Below are positions 1-8,087 of a stretch of DNA of 64,000 nt, piece by piece. The position numbers and the translations under genes are program-made. Every line of letters starts with the position of its first letter. The stretch's first letter is position 1. This DNA comes from an uncultured Prevotella sp. (GTDB lineage: Bacteria > Bacteroidota > Bacteroidia > Bacteroidales > Bacteroidaceae). The stretch is from positions 20,056-84,055 of the forward strand of contig UQTI01000001.1 in NCBI GenBank assembly GCA_900543975.1, given 5' to 3'. The notes under the pieces were generated by a model. It worked only from the letters and a program-made list of their open reading frames with translations, searched no databases and was not told the origin of the DNA.

Positions 1-356
1 CATTATTAGAACAAGACAGAAGAAGACATAACGATAGGCTACTAAGTATTGCAATAAATCTTCCCATTTTCTCTAAAGTTTAAATTTGGTTAGTACTGAT
101 GCGATAATATCGCACGGTTATTAAAATTCATCAAATATTTGTCGATGTTCATAATCTTGCAGTTTTGGCTGCAAAATTATGAACATCAATTTCAAATCAA
201 AAAAATACAAAGAACGTTTGTAAAAGATTAAATATCAAATGTATAACTATAGTTAAGCGATTAATATCGCATCACTAGTAATGTTTGACTAAAGAAGCTA
301 CTTGTTCAAATCAGTAGCCGCTTATGTGTTGCCTGTCATGCAGCATTTTTTTTTGC
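1..356. other. AT-rich gene-free left end
   Basis: No reading frame here looks coding. It holds a strong hairpin (listed separately) and two copies, in inverted orientation, of a GCGAT-AATATCGC-like palindrome near 100-112 and 256-270. The DUF4840-like lipoprotein gene ends just to the right, so part of this may be its 3' region. Nothing else is recognisable. Confidence 0.5.
144..187. repeat. 44-nt near-perfect hairpin
   Basis: A 12-bp arm (144-155) pairs perfectly with 176-187. After one mismatch, TTGCAG (157-162) pairs with CTGCAA (169-174) around a TTTTGG loop. There is no T-run directly after either arm, so it is not a classic terminator. Confidence 0.6.
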
Positions 357-1001
357 TTAGTAATGAATCTTATTGGCATGCAGACCGAAAGCTGTCTGGA
401 TAGAATAAGCGTTGCCGTCTATAGCTACTTCTTTCACGATGACGTTAGCCTGTAGTTTGCGGTTTTGGTAACCGGCCATGGCGTAATAGAGCGAGTTGTA
501 ATACTGCATAACTGAAGCAAACTGTATCACGATGGTGTGGGTCTTGTCTTCAGCTGTGTATGAGGTAGTGAACTTCAAGTTGCTGTCGCCAGGAATCATC
601 CAGATAGAGTAGTAGTTGCCTGCCGAGGCTGTTGCGCCGTTTGTTATCTCATATCCGTTGAAAGCAAACTTCAAGCTTGCTGCCGGTGCGTTGGCAATGA
701 TGCTCTTGGCGTTGGTGTCCTGGATGTAAGCGCCGAGCGACTTGACAGGATAGTTGTTCATGATGAGCGTAGAGTCGTTCACGGTGAATGTTATCTGTGC
801 CGAGTCGGCCTTGTTCTTTTCACCCTCTTTCAAGAAATAATAGTAGCCCTGGTATGTGCCGTTTGTCTCGATGCAGAGAGCATGTTTCTGCTCAGGTGTC
901 AGAGGGACATAAGAGGGTCTGTCGTTGTTGTCGTTAAGACAAGAGGTGGTTGCGAAGACTGTGCAGATGAGGCACAGGAGCATAAGGATTTTTGATTTCA
1001 T
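357..1001 (-). CDS. putative lipoprotein, DUF4840-like
   Basis: A 214-residue exported lipoprotein of unknown function. The N-terminus is a lipoprotein signal peptide: Lys-rich start, hydrophobic core, and a TTSC lipobox with Cys21 as the predicted lipidation site. The mature part starts with a short Asn/Asp-rich linker and then a beta-rich domain with Tyr-Gln-Gly-Tyr-Tyr, which resembles DUF4840 lipoproteins of Bacteroides and Prevotella; this assignment is from memory of the family. It lies 135 bp downstream of folE on the same strand and is probably a separate unit. Export is clear; the function is unknown. Confidence 0.75.
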   Translation of the reverse strand: MKSKILMLLCLICTVFATTSCLNDNNDRPSYVPLTPEQKHALCIETNGTYQGYYYFLKEGEKNKADSAQITFTVNDSTLIMNNYPVKSLGAYIQDTNAKSIIANAPAASLKFAFNGYEITNGATASAGNYYSIWMIPGDSNLKFTTSYTAEDKTHTIVIQFASVMQYYNSLYYAMAGYQNRKLQANVIVKEVAIDGNAYSIQTAFGLHANKIHY

Positions 1002-1136
1002 GTTTATTCGTTTTTATAATTGTTTATGTTTTATGCAAGAGAGTTCGCTTCCTTTCATCTCATAAAGATGTTTTTCGCGTCTTCGTATATATAAATGTAG
1101 GCGTGTGCGCAATCTTGCATGCAACATCAAAAAAAA

Positions 1137-1730
1137 TTATATTTTTCTCGATTCACCGCGCAAGAGGTTCATAAACTCCTCGCGTGTCTTGGCTTGCTCA
1201 AAGGCTCCGCTGAAGGCGCTGGTTGTTGTGATAGAGTTTTGTTTCTCCACGCCGCGCATCTGCATGCACATGTGCTTGGCTTCAACGACAACCATGACGC
1301 CCATGGGTTTGAGCGTATCTTGTATGCAGTCTTTTATCTGCTGTGTGAGGCGTTCTTGCACCTGCAGACGATGACTGAAGATGTCGACCACGCGTGCAAT
1401 CTTGCTCAGACCTGTTATGTAGCCGTTAGGGATATAAGCCACATGTGCCTTGCCGTAGAACGGCAGCATGTGGTGCTCGCACATGGAGAAGAAATCGATG
1501 TCTTTAACGATGACCATCTGGTTATATTTCTCTTCGAACAGCGCATCGGTCAGCACCTTGTGCGCGTCCATGGTGTAGCCTCGTGTGAGCACCTGCATGG
1601 CTTTGGCCACACGCATGGGGGTCTTCACAAGACCTTCGCGTTCAGGGTCTTCGCCAATGAGTTTAAGCACTTCGTGGTAGTGGGCTGCCAATTCATCAAG
1701 CCCTTCTCTGTATTCTGTTTCTGGATTCAC
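1137..1730 (-). CDS. folE: GTP cyclohydrolase I
   Basis: Converts GTP to 7,8-dihydroneopterin triphosphate, the first step of tetrahydrofolate (and pterin) synthesis, in the cytoplasm as a homodecamer. The 197-residue length is normal. The zinc site is visible as Cys84, the CEHH motif (His86/His87 region) and Cys155 in HMCMQMRG; the LSKIARVVD and [11 protein letters not shown] blocks are typical of the family. It is the last gene of a leftward cluster after the SPOR protein gene, about 40 bp downstream of it, a gene order I recall from Bacteroides. The ATG start matches the usual short N-terminus. Confidence 0.97.
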   Translation of the reverse strand: MNPETEYREGLDELAAHYHEVLKLIGEDPEREGLVKTPMRVAKAMQVLTRGYTMDAHKVLTDALFEEKYNQMVIVKDIDFFSMCEHHMLPFYGKAHVAYIPNGYITGLSKIARVVDIFSHRLQVQERLTQQIKDCIQDTLKPMGVMVVVEAKHMCMQMRGVEKQNSITTTSAFSGAFEQAKTREEFMNLLRGESRKI

Positions 1731-1770
1731 TATTTATAATGATGTTTGTTTGTTTTCTACTTGGTTTCTT

Positions 1771-2472
1771 CTAATAAGCCACGGTTATTTTTCCGCTTAC
1801 GATACATGCTTGCTTGTAGCCCAGCTTTTTCACGCCTTTCAGGACGGCGCTTGCCTCTTCGTATGTGCGGAAGTTGCCCATGCGGCAGATCCAACGTGGC
1901 GAATAGAAATGAACATAGACGGGTATGTCGGGGTATGCCATCTTTACATCGCTGCCCGCCTTCTGCGCTTTCACGCGGTCGTTTCGTGAGTTGCCTCCAG
2001 CAAACACCTGCACACGATAGCCGTTGACCTTATAGCTGCGAAGAGGAATCTTCTTGCGCATGTCGACGGTTGGTATGTCTGTTTCGGTTTCTTGTTTGCC
2101 TGAGGCGGTGCTATTGTTGTTCTCCCTTGCGGAGTGTTCCTCTTTCTTGTTGTTGGCAGCAGCATCGTTGCCATGCTTGTGCTCGTTGTTGGCGGCAGCA
2201 TGGTTTGAATGGCTGTTGGGATGGGTTGGTGTTGTTGCTGATGGGCTTGTCTGCTTTGACGGTGATGATGGGTTGGCCGTTTTTGCAGGATTCACCTGTT
2301 TGTGTCCTGACACGTCGGCGCTGTTGACCAATTCGTCGATGTCCTTGCTTTGCACAACGGTCACCGTGCCCGTGTCTTTTGTGTGCTGCTGTATGTGCTG
2401 CGTGAAGGATTGTGCCTTCATGTGTGTAGCCATGCCGAGCAGTGCGGCCAGTGTTATGACGAATAGTCTCAT
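1771..2472 (-). CDS. SPOR-domain periplasmic protein
   Basis: A 233-residue exported protein with a C-terminal SPOR domain (about residues 150-233, from YKVNGYRVQVFAGG to the end), a fold that binds septal peptidoglycan stripped of stem peptides. Starting at the second Met gives a clean signal peptide (MRLFVITLAALLGMATHMKAQ), so the 17 codons upstream are probably not translated. The middle (about 55-135) is low-complexity and rich in Asn, His, Ser, Thr and Ala, a likely disordered linker. It sits between tpiA and folE in a conserved operon, whose other members do not by themselves suggest a cell-division role. Confidence 0.85.
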   Translation of the reverse strand: MRLFVITLAALLGMATHMKAQSFTQHIQQHTKDTGTVTVVQSKDIDELVNSADVSGHKQVNPAKTANPSSPSKQTSPSATTPTHPNSHSNHAAANNEHKHGNDAAANNKKEEHSARENNNSTASGKQETETDIPTVDMRKKIPLRSYKVNGYRVQVFAGGNSRNDRVKAQKAGSDVKMAYPDIPVYVHFYSPRWICRMGNFRTYEEASAVLKGVKKLGYKQACIVSGKITVAY

Positions 2473-2633
2473 TGTCGTGTTGTTGATGATGATTCTCAAA
2501 AAGTGTGTTTTAAAAATGAGCACGCCGTCCTCATCGGCCTGTCATGTAGACCACGCCAGGCAAAGATAAAGACGGCAGTGCTTTTTTCGCTTTCTGCTGT
2601 TGTCAGAAATGTTTTATCGGTGTTCTTGTCCGA

Positions 2634-4706
2634 TTATTTCTTCCAAGCATCGATGATGCCCTTGAAATCGGCACACTTCAGAGAAGCGCCACCGATGAGG
2701 CCACCGTCGATATCGGGCTTAGAGAACAGCTCGGGAGCGTTGCTTGCCTTGCAGCTTCCGCCGTAGAGGATAGATGTCTCCTCAGCAGCCTCCTTGCCAT
2801 ACTTCTCTGCTACGATAGAGCGGATGTAAGCCAGCATCTCCTCAGCCTGGTCAGAGGTAGCGGTCATGCCTGTGCCGATGGCCCAGATGGGCTCGTAAGC
2901 GATGACGATGTTCTTCCAAGCCTCTGCGTCGAGGTGGAACACTGAACCTGCGAGCTCAGCCTTAACAACCTCGTTCTGCTTCTCTGCCTTGCGCTCCTCA
3001 AGAGTCTCGCCGCAGCAGAAGAGAATCTTCAGACCGTTAGCCAGAGCCAGGTCTACCTTCTCCTTCAGGATCTCAGCGGTCTCGCCGTAATACTGACGAC
3101 GCTCTGAGTGGCCGAGGATAACATACTGAGCACCTGTGCTCTTTACCATCTCGGCTGACACCTCACCGGTGTAAGCACCCTTGGCCTTGTCTGCGCAGTT
3201 CTCTGCACCGAGAGCCACTACGTTCTGGTCGAGCTCCTTAGCTACAGAAGCAAGGTGAATGAACGGTGTGCAGATAATAACATCGCAGTTAGGTTTGTCG
3301 GCTGCGAGAGCTTCGTTGATTTCCTTGGCGAGTGCTACGCCTTCCTGCAGGTTGAGGTTCATCTTCCAGTTGCCTGCTACAATTTTCTTTCTCATTTTTC
3401 TTTTCTTTTTAAAAAGTTTATATAATATGTTAGAATTGTTTCGTTCTTTCAGCCACCGTGTCCACGCCAATGTGCGGTCGGCGAGGGTGAGGAGGAGGAG
3501 TGGCAGGATGTACCAAAGAAAGATTTTCAGAATCTTTGTTGGCACAAAATCGTCAGGGATCTGTCCTATGGGCAACTTCTCGAGCGGTCCTTTCAGCTCA
3601 TCGGTCTGTGGCAGACGGTTATGGCTCCATTTGCGTATGACCACGCCGTCCTTGAGGAGCAGCAGTCCGGGGTTGCTGCGTATAATCGTCTTCAGCGTTG
3701 TGGCATCGGTGATGCAGAACGGATATTCTGCCCCTGTCAGGTCGATCCAACGGTTTATATCCTGTTGTGAGCTTGCTGTAAGACAGAAGAAGGGTATGTG
3801 TTGCTCCTGTGCATACTCGTAGATCTGGTCTATGTCGCCGAAGTTGGTGTCATCGGCTTTGTCGAGCCATGGCGATATGAGCAGGAAGGTGTAGCCCTTG
3901 TCGTTGAGCACCTGTTGGGTTATGTCTTCGCCTGTTGATTGCAGCTCTATGGAGAAATCGTGTATTGGCGGAACGTAACCCTCGGCTGTCTGCACGGTGT
4001 GGCTATCTACGAACTGCCAGGTGGAGTCGGGGTAGTTGTCGAGTGTGAACTCGCGTGTCTCGCCATTCTTCTTTAATATAAATGTTGTCTCAAACTGTGG
4101 CTCCTTTGCCCCCGGCGGTATGGTCATGCCTTTTCTAAGGTCTGCTCCCACATGGTATGGCCGGAAGTCGAACAGCGGTAGGGTGTAGAGGCTTATGACC
4201 TCGATGGCGAAGATGAAAAGCACCGAATAGTTGCGCACAATCCACTGGTTGCTCTTCGATATGAGCCTTGCCATCAGTAGGGGCCATTTTGCTATCACCA
4301 CGGCGCATGCCAACAAGATGATGTTCTTTATCAGCGTCTGCGTGTTGGTGAGCACTATGGCATCGCCGAAGCATCCACAGTCTTTTACGGGGTTGGCCAC
4401 TGCTATCCACAAGGTTAGCGCCGTCATGACCACCATCACGGCTGTGACGATGCGGCTCACGATACGTCGCTGTATGGCAAACAAGAGATATATGCCCAAG
4501 GCAAACTCGAAAGCTGCCAAGATAACAGACGCTGTGAGCGTGGCCCAATCGGGAATCCACGGTGTGAGCTCCATGGCTTCCAGATAGTCGTGAATCTTAT
4601 ATTGTGTGCCGAGCGGGTCTATGGCCTTTACAAATCCTGACAGGATGAATGTGGCTGCGAGCAGCAGGCGGCACATGTTTATCAATATCGTTTTGACGTA
4701 TTTCAC
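2634..4706 (-). CDS. tpiA: DoxX-type membrane protein fused in frame to triose-phosphate isomerase
   Basis: One open frame of 690 codons joins two proteins normally encoded separately. Residues 1-437 form a BT_3928-type protein: about four N-terminal membrane segments (DoxX/MauE-like, with a GCFGDA motif), a further membrane segment near 160-180, a soluble thioredoxin-like part (about 200-380) and a last membrane segment near 400. Residues 438-690 are a complete 253-aa TpiA, which interconverts dihydroxyacetone phosphate and glyceraldehyde 3-phosphate; Asn9/Lys11 (GNWKMN), His96 (LGHSERR) and Glu168 ([11 protein letters not shown]) are all present. No stop separates them; the junction reads LFKKKRKM. 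Internal initiation at Met438 is likely because the codons before it are A-rich. It could be a true fusion, a lost stop, or a one-base assembly error. Confidence 0.85.
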   Translation of the reverse strand: MKYVKTILINMCRLLLAATFILSGFVKAIDPLGTQYKIHDYLEAMELTPWIPDWATLTASVILAAFEFALGIYLLFAIQRRIVSRIVTAVMVVMTALTLWIAVANPVKDCGCFGDAIVLTNTQTLIKNIILLACAVVIAKWPLLMARLISKSNQWIVRNYSVLFIFAIEVISLYTLPLFDFRPYHVGADLRKGMTIPPGAKEPQFETTFILKKNGETREFTLDNYPDSTWQFVDSHTVQTAEGYVPPIHDFSIELQSTGEDITQQVLNDKGYTFLLISPWLDKADDTNFGDIDQIYEYAQEQHIPFFCLTASSQQDINRWIDLTGAEYPFCITDATTLKTIIRSNPGLLLLKDGVVIRKWSHNRLPQTDELKGPLEKLPIGQIPDDFVPTKILKIFLWYILPLLLLTLADRTLAWTRWLKERNNSNILYKLFKKKRKMRKKIVAGNWKMNLNLQEGVALAKEINEALAADKPNCDVIICTPFIHLASVAKELDQNVVALGAENCADKAKGAYTGEVSAEMVKSTGAQYVILGHSERRQYYGETAEILKEKVDLALANGLKILFCCGETLEERKAEKQNEVVKAELAGSVFHLDAEAWKNIVIAYEPIWAIGTGMTATSDQAEEMLAYIRSIVAEKYGKEAAEETSILYGGSCKASNAPELFSKPDIDGGLIGGASLKCADFKGIIDAWKK
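3393..3410 (-). promoter_or_regulatory. probable internal start of tpiA in an A-rich tract
   Basis: On the minus strand the TpiA start codon follows AAAAAGAAAAGAAAA. A-rich, SD-less sequence before ATG is how Bacteroidota genes commonly initiate, so free TpiA can probably be made even though the upstream frame runs through. The A-run is also a plausible site for an indel or for slippage. Confidence 0.5.
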
Positions 4707-4788
4707 AATGCGCTGAATGTGGTTTACTTTCTTTTTAAAAGCTTCTATTTAAAGCTATGTTTTTTAGCCTTGGCTTTTAAAGTCTTTG

Positions 4789-4873
4789 CTTCTTAAGCCT
4801 TTTGTCTTCTTAAGCTTCTTGTCTTCTTAAGATTCTTGTCTTCTTAAGCTTCTTGTCTTCTTAAGCTTCTTAT
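4789..4873. repeat. five 17-bp tandem repeats
   Basis: Unit CTTCTTAAGCTTCTTGT, five copies with few changes, starting at 4789, 4806, 4823, 4840 and 4857. Each unit contains CTTAAG and neighbouring units can pair. It fills the gap after the DUF1599 stop within an apparent operon. Confidence 0.9.
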
Positions 4874-4875
4874 GC

Positions 4876-5427
4876 TTAGTTTTCCTCCTCGGTGAGTTTT
4901 ATCACGCCGAACACCGAGTAGTTGATGATATCCATATAGTTGGATCCGATACCCTCCGACACAAGTGTGTTGCCGCCGAGATTTTCTATCTCTTTGACGC
5001 GTTCAATCTTTGTCAGAATGAAATCGGTGTAGCTGCTCACCCTCATAGAGCGCCACGCCTCGTCATAGTCGTGGTTTTTTTTGAGCATGAGCTGCAGAGC
5101 CTCGTTGGCGTGACGGTCGTAGAGCGCCATGGCCTCGTCGTTGGTAATGTCTACCGTGTCGGCAAAGCCTTTCTCAAGCTGTATGAGTCCGACGATGCCA
5201 TAGTTGATAAGAGCCACAAACTCGGGTCTTATGCCGTCGCCGACCAGCGACTCTTTTTTTATCTCCAGCGAACGTATGCGCTTAGCCTTGATGAAAAGTT
5301 GGTCGGTGAGCGATGATGGGCGTAAGATGCGCCACGACGCTCCATAGTCGTGAAGTTTCTTTTCAAACAGGGCGCGACATTCGTGCATGGCGTCCTTGAA
5401 TTGTTGTTCTGTTCGTGTAGTGTCCAT
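4876..5427 (-). CDS. DUF1599 protein
   Basis: A 183-residue cytoplasmic protein of the DUF1599 family; no biochemical role is established that I can name. The chain contains two similar halves (about 5-75 and 105-170), each with a motif of the form KxHDYGxSWRxxRxxSxTDxxxxKxxRxxxIE: ‘KLHDYGASWRILR…TDQLFIKAKRIRSLE’ and ‘KNHDYDEAWRSMR…TDFILTKIERVKEIE’. The start at Met5 of the open frame is preferred because the four residues before it are not typical. It precedes the DoxX/tpiA gene as in Bacteroides, separated by a 17-bp tandem repeat. Confidence 0.85.
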   Translation of the reverse strand: MDTTRTEQQFKDAMHECRALFEKKLHDYGASWRILRPSSLTDQLFIKAKRIRSLEIKKESLVGDGIRPEFVALINYGIVGLIQLEKGFADTVDITNDEAMALYDRHANEALQLMLKKNHDYDEAWRSMRVSSYTDFILTKIERVKEIENLGGNTLVSEGIGSNYMDIINYSVFGVIKLTEEEN

Positions 5428-5481
5428 AAGTTGCCACAAAAATACAAAAATCCTGTGAAATGAGCAAGAACAAACGCCTTT

Positions 5482-5889
5482 TTAGTGTTGTTTCTGCCTC
5501 ATGTGAATCATTCTGACCACTCCACACATCGCCTCGTAGCGTGCTTTCAGCGAGTCGCGTCTCACGCCGAGCATGTTACGACGGTAGCGGTCGGTCTCTG
5601 TCTGCAGCTGGCTCTCTGTCTCTTGCAACAGAATGTCGGTTTTTGCCACATCGTCTTGGGCCATCTTCAACGATGCGTCTTGCCACACCTTAAGTGCGTG
5701 CTTGCGTGCTTCAACGGCTTTTGGGAAACGCTCGCGCAGCTGAGTGATAGAGTCGAGCGCAGCGCTGTATTTGCCTTTGTTATAGAGCGAGTCAATTTGG
5801 GCGAGTAGGTTTTGTGCCTTCTCGTCTTCGGTCTTTGTACATCCGCAGAACAGGATGACGATGAATGTGAAAAACAGTAAGTGCTTCAT
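5482..5889 (-). CDS. small lipoprotein with coiled-coil
   Basis: A 135-residue lipoprotein of unknown function. The signal peptide ends in a FCGC lipobox (Cys17). The mature protein is almost entirely helical and charged, with a TPR-like ‘LLAQIDSLYNKGKYSAALDSI’-type start and a long heptad-like region rich in Gln, Arg and Leu. Starting at the inner Met rather than 13 codons upstream is supported by a full promoter whose -7 element lies only 8 bp before this ATG. It appears to head the operon that continues into DUF1599, 54 bp downstream. Confidence 0.75.
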   Translation of the reverse strand: MKHLLFFTFIVILFCGCTKTEDEKAQNLLAQIDSLYNKGKYSAALDSITQLRERFPKAVEARKHALKVWQDASLKMAQDDVAKTDILLQETESQLQTETDRYRRNMLGVRRDSLKARYEAMCGVVRMIHMRQKQH

Positions 5890-5897
5890 TGTGACGG

Positions 5898-5928
5898 CAA
5901 AATTACAACTTTCTTTTTCACTAACCAA
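5898..5928 (-). promoter_or_regulatory. promoter of the lipoprotein–DUF1599–tpiA–SPOR–folE cluster
   Basis: Minus strand TTG-N20-TAATTTTG matches the Bacteroidota sigma-ABfr consensus. The -7 box ends 8 bp before the lipoprotein ATG, so the predicted leader is only a few bases. Confidence 0.7.
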
Positions 5929-5954
5929 GAATTTTAGCGTTTTGTTTGTTTTCT

Positions 5955-5993
5955 TTAATGTTTCGTGTTAATGTTTCGTGTTAATGTTTCGTG
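5955..5993. repeat. three 13-bp direct repeats
   Basis: TTAATGTTTCGTG occurs three times head to tail without a mismatch, between the lipoprotein promoter and the tRNA terminator. Confidence 0.9.
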
Positions 5994-6065
5994 TGGTTCT
6001 GACAATCTGAATGTTGTTGCATTTGGCAAATGTGTCAAGTGAACGTGTTGATGCGGAAAACAAAA

Positions 6066-6094
6066 AAGGTTATCTGAAAGACTCAGATAACCTT
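6066..6094 (-). terminator. rho-independent terminator of tRNA-Arg
   Basis: A perfect 12-bp stem (AAGGTTATCTGA with its complement) around a 5-nt loop; on the minus strand it is followed by TTTTTTGTTTT, directly downstream of the tRNA. Confidence 0.9.
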
Positions 6095-6100
6095 AATTTG

Positions 6101-6174
6101 TGACTCCGGCAGGATTCAAACCTGCAACCTTCTGATCCGTAGTCAGATGCTCTATTCAGTTGAGCTACGGAGCC
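6101..6174 (-). tRNA. tRNA-Arg (anticodon ACG)
   Basis: The minus strand folds as a standard 74-nt tRNA: acceptor GGCTCCG pairing with CGGAGTC plus discriminator A, a D-arm containing AGCTCAACTGAATAGAGC, an anticodon stem TCTGA/TCAGA with loop CTACGGA giving anticodon ACG, and a T-arm with GGTTTGAATCC. The CCA end is not encoded. It has its own promoter 20 bp upstream and a terminator just downstream, so it is transcribed alone. Confidence 0.97.
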
Positions 6175-6194
6175 ATGCTTCTTAAAAGCGAGTG

Positions 6195-6224
6195 CAAAGG
6201 TATGGATATTTTTCTTAACTGCAA
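6195..6224 (-). promoter_or_regulatory. promoter of tRNA-Arg
   Basis: Minus strand TTG-N19-TACCTTTG, with the -7 box ending 20 bp before the mature tRNA 5' end. Confidence 0.75.
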
Positions 6225-6386
6225 AATTTTTTGCAACTTTTTTGTTGCTTTTTTGTCGTTTTTCCTCTTTTTTATCGGTTTTGATGGTTTTATCCAAGAA
6301 TTATTCATAAAACAACACAGGTTTTACGAGTCTTCTTTTTCCATTTTCCCCATTTCTTTCTTACATCTTTTATATTCTTATATGCG

Positions 6387-7022
6387 TTATATCTCGTCCT
6401 TTAGTGTAGGGAAGGTGATGTGATATTTTACAGCCAAGAAACGAATGGAGCATACCACGACGAAGGTTATGGCTGCCATCCATGTAACGCTGAGGTTTAG
6501 CAACGCCAATCCCCAATAGATAAATCCACCTGCCACACATGCTGTGGCATATATTTCCTTTTGAAAAATTACGGGTATGTTGTTAAGGAACACATCGCGC
6601 ATAACGCCACCTGCCGATCCTGTTATGCAACCCATGATAATGGCCACCCAGAACGGGTGTCCACACTCGAGCGTTTTCTGTATGCCGGCAACGGTGAAGA
6701 GTCCTAAACCGAGGGTGTCGAACACGAACCAAGCGTTGTCAAGCTTTTTTAGGGAGCGCGAGAACACAACGGTAAAGAGAAGAGCCAGCACTGCGCAGCT
6801 CATATATAACGATGATGTCATCCAGAACGGTGTGACGCCAAGCATGACGTCACGAATTGTTCCTCCGCCGATGGCCACGGCGATGCCGCACACGAAGCCT
6901 CCGAACCAGTCGAAATGTTTGGCTGAGGCTTGACGTATGCCCGACACCACGAAGGTGAATGTACCCAGCACCTCGATAATTTTCATCACGGTGCTGTAAA
7001 GCTCGTCAAACTCAAGGTTCAT
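6387..7022 (-). CDS. TRIC-type cation channel family membrane protein
   Basis: A 211-residue inner-membrane protein with about seven hydrophobic helices, of the family once called UPF0126 (YicG/YadS) and now linked to prokaryotic TRIC channels. The internal duplication is visible: FDWFGGFVCGIAVAIGGGTIRD in the first half mirrors the GCITGSAGGVMRD segment in the second, giving two Gly-rich kinks with conserved Arg-Asp. Its ATG overlaps the stop of the upstream dehydrogenase gene (ATGA), so the two are translationally coupled. Ion selectivity cannot be read from sequence. Confidence 0.9.
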   Translation of the reverse strand: MNLEFDELYSTVMKIIEVLGTFTFVVSGIRQASAKHFDWFGGFVCGIAVAIGGGTIRDVMLGVTPFWMTSSLYMSCAVLALLFTVVFSRSLKKLDNAWFVFDTLGLGLFTVAGIQKTLECGHPFWVAIIMGCITGSAGGVMRDVFLNNIPVIFQKEIYATACVAGGFIYWGLALLNLSVTWMAAITFVVVCSIRFLAVKYHITFPTLKDEI

Positions 7023-7978
7023 AGTTTTGTCACAACATTAACAGGATTGCCTTCCAGGAAGGCCTTTACATTGTTTTCAAGAATTGTCATCAAGCGCTTG
7101 CGTGCTTCAGTTGTTGCCCAAGCGATGTGGGGTGTGATGAACGCGTTGGGTTCGGCAAACAGAGGGTTGTCGGCTGTTGGCGGTTCTTGCACCATGACAT
7201 CGGCAGCATAGGCAGCAAGCTGCTCGCTATGTAGCGCTTCAGCCACATCGGCCTCGTTGACAAGGGGTCCGCGTCCGGTGTTTATAAGAATAGCTCCCTT
7301 GCGCATCTTGCCAATGGTGTTCTTGTTGAACATCTCCTTTGTTGTAGAGGTAAGAGGACAGTGGAGAGATATTATGTCGCAAGCGCCAAGCAATCCCTCA
7401 AGCGTTGTTTTGTAAACAAAGTCTGGTAGGTCGGCAGCGTTCTTGCTTGTCATGGCATACACGTCCATGCCAAACTCGTGTGCCAGTCGTGCCACCTTCA
7501 TGCCTATGTTGCCGAGTCCCACAACGCCGAACGTTTTTCCTGCCAACTCATGCAGCGGTGTGTCACAATAGCAGAAGTCGGGATTGCTGCTCCATCTTCC
7601 GTTGCGGTTCAGAGAAGCATAATGGTCTACGCGGTTGACGATGTTAAGCAGGTGAGCGAACACCATCTGTGCCACGCTGTTGGTGCTGTAAGCAGGTATG
7701 TTGGTCACGGTGATGCCATGACTGGCAGCCGCCTCAATGTCTACAACGTTATATCCTGTCGCCATCACACCTATATATTTAAGGTTGGGCAGCAGGTCCA
7801 TGGCCTTCTCGTCAATGACCACTTTGTTCGTGAATACAATGTCGGCCTTAGCAGCGCGTTCCACCATCTCTTCTTTTGTGGTGCGTGGATACACCGTGAC
7901 CGTGCCATACTGTTCAAACGGTTTCCAAGAAAGGTCGCCGGGGTTCAGGCCGGTTCCATCTAAAACTACTATATTCAT
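7019..7978 (-). CDS. D-2-hydroxyacid dehydrogenase (glycerate dehydrogenase-like)
   Basis: NAD(P)-dependent oxidoreductase of the D-isomer-specific family; 319 residues. The nucleotide-binding GLGNIG motif is at 154-159, the substrate Arg lies in NTGRGPLVNE (about 232-241), and the catalytic Glu/His pair is in VQEPP and PHIAWAT. The sequence most resembles hydroxypyruvate reductase/glycerate dehydrogenase (HprA-like), but substrate cannot be fixed from sequence and other 2-ketoacids are possible. It overlaps the TRIC gene by 4 bp. Confidence 0.9.
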   Translation of the reverse strand: MNIVVLDGTGLNPGDLSWKPFEQYGTVTVYPRTTKEEMVERAAKADIVFTNKVVIDEKAMDLLPNLKYIGVMATGYNVVDIEAAASHGITVTNIPAYSTNSVAQMVFAHLLNIVNRVDHYASLNRNGRWSSNPDFCYCDTPLHELAGKTFGVVGLGNIGMKVARLAHEFGMDVYAMTSKNAADLPDFVYKTTLEGLLGACDIISLHCPLTSTTKEMFNKNTIGKMRKGAILINTGRGPLVNEADVAEALHSEQLAAYAADVMVQEPPTADNPLFAEPNAFITPHIAWATTEARKRLMTILENNVKAFLEGNPVNVVTKL

Positions 7979-8022
7979 TGTTCTTAAATTCTTTTTTTTC
8001 GATATGTTTTTTTCGTTCTTCG

Positions 8023-8087
8023 CTCTTCACTCTTCACTCTTCACTCTTCACTTTTCACTTTTCACTTTTCACTTTTCACTTTTCACT
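8023..8087. repeat. TTCACTC / CTTTTCA low-complexity tandem repeat
   Basis: Heptamers CTCTTCA give way to CTTTTCA units. The block runs into the last codon and stop of rarA. A related block lies at 23858-23936 and shorter ones near 43020. Confidence 0.85.

Noticed and set aside
2054..2569. 171-codon frame opposite the SPOR gene
   Set aside because: Arises from the low-complexity linker of the SPOR protein on the other strand.
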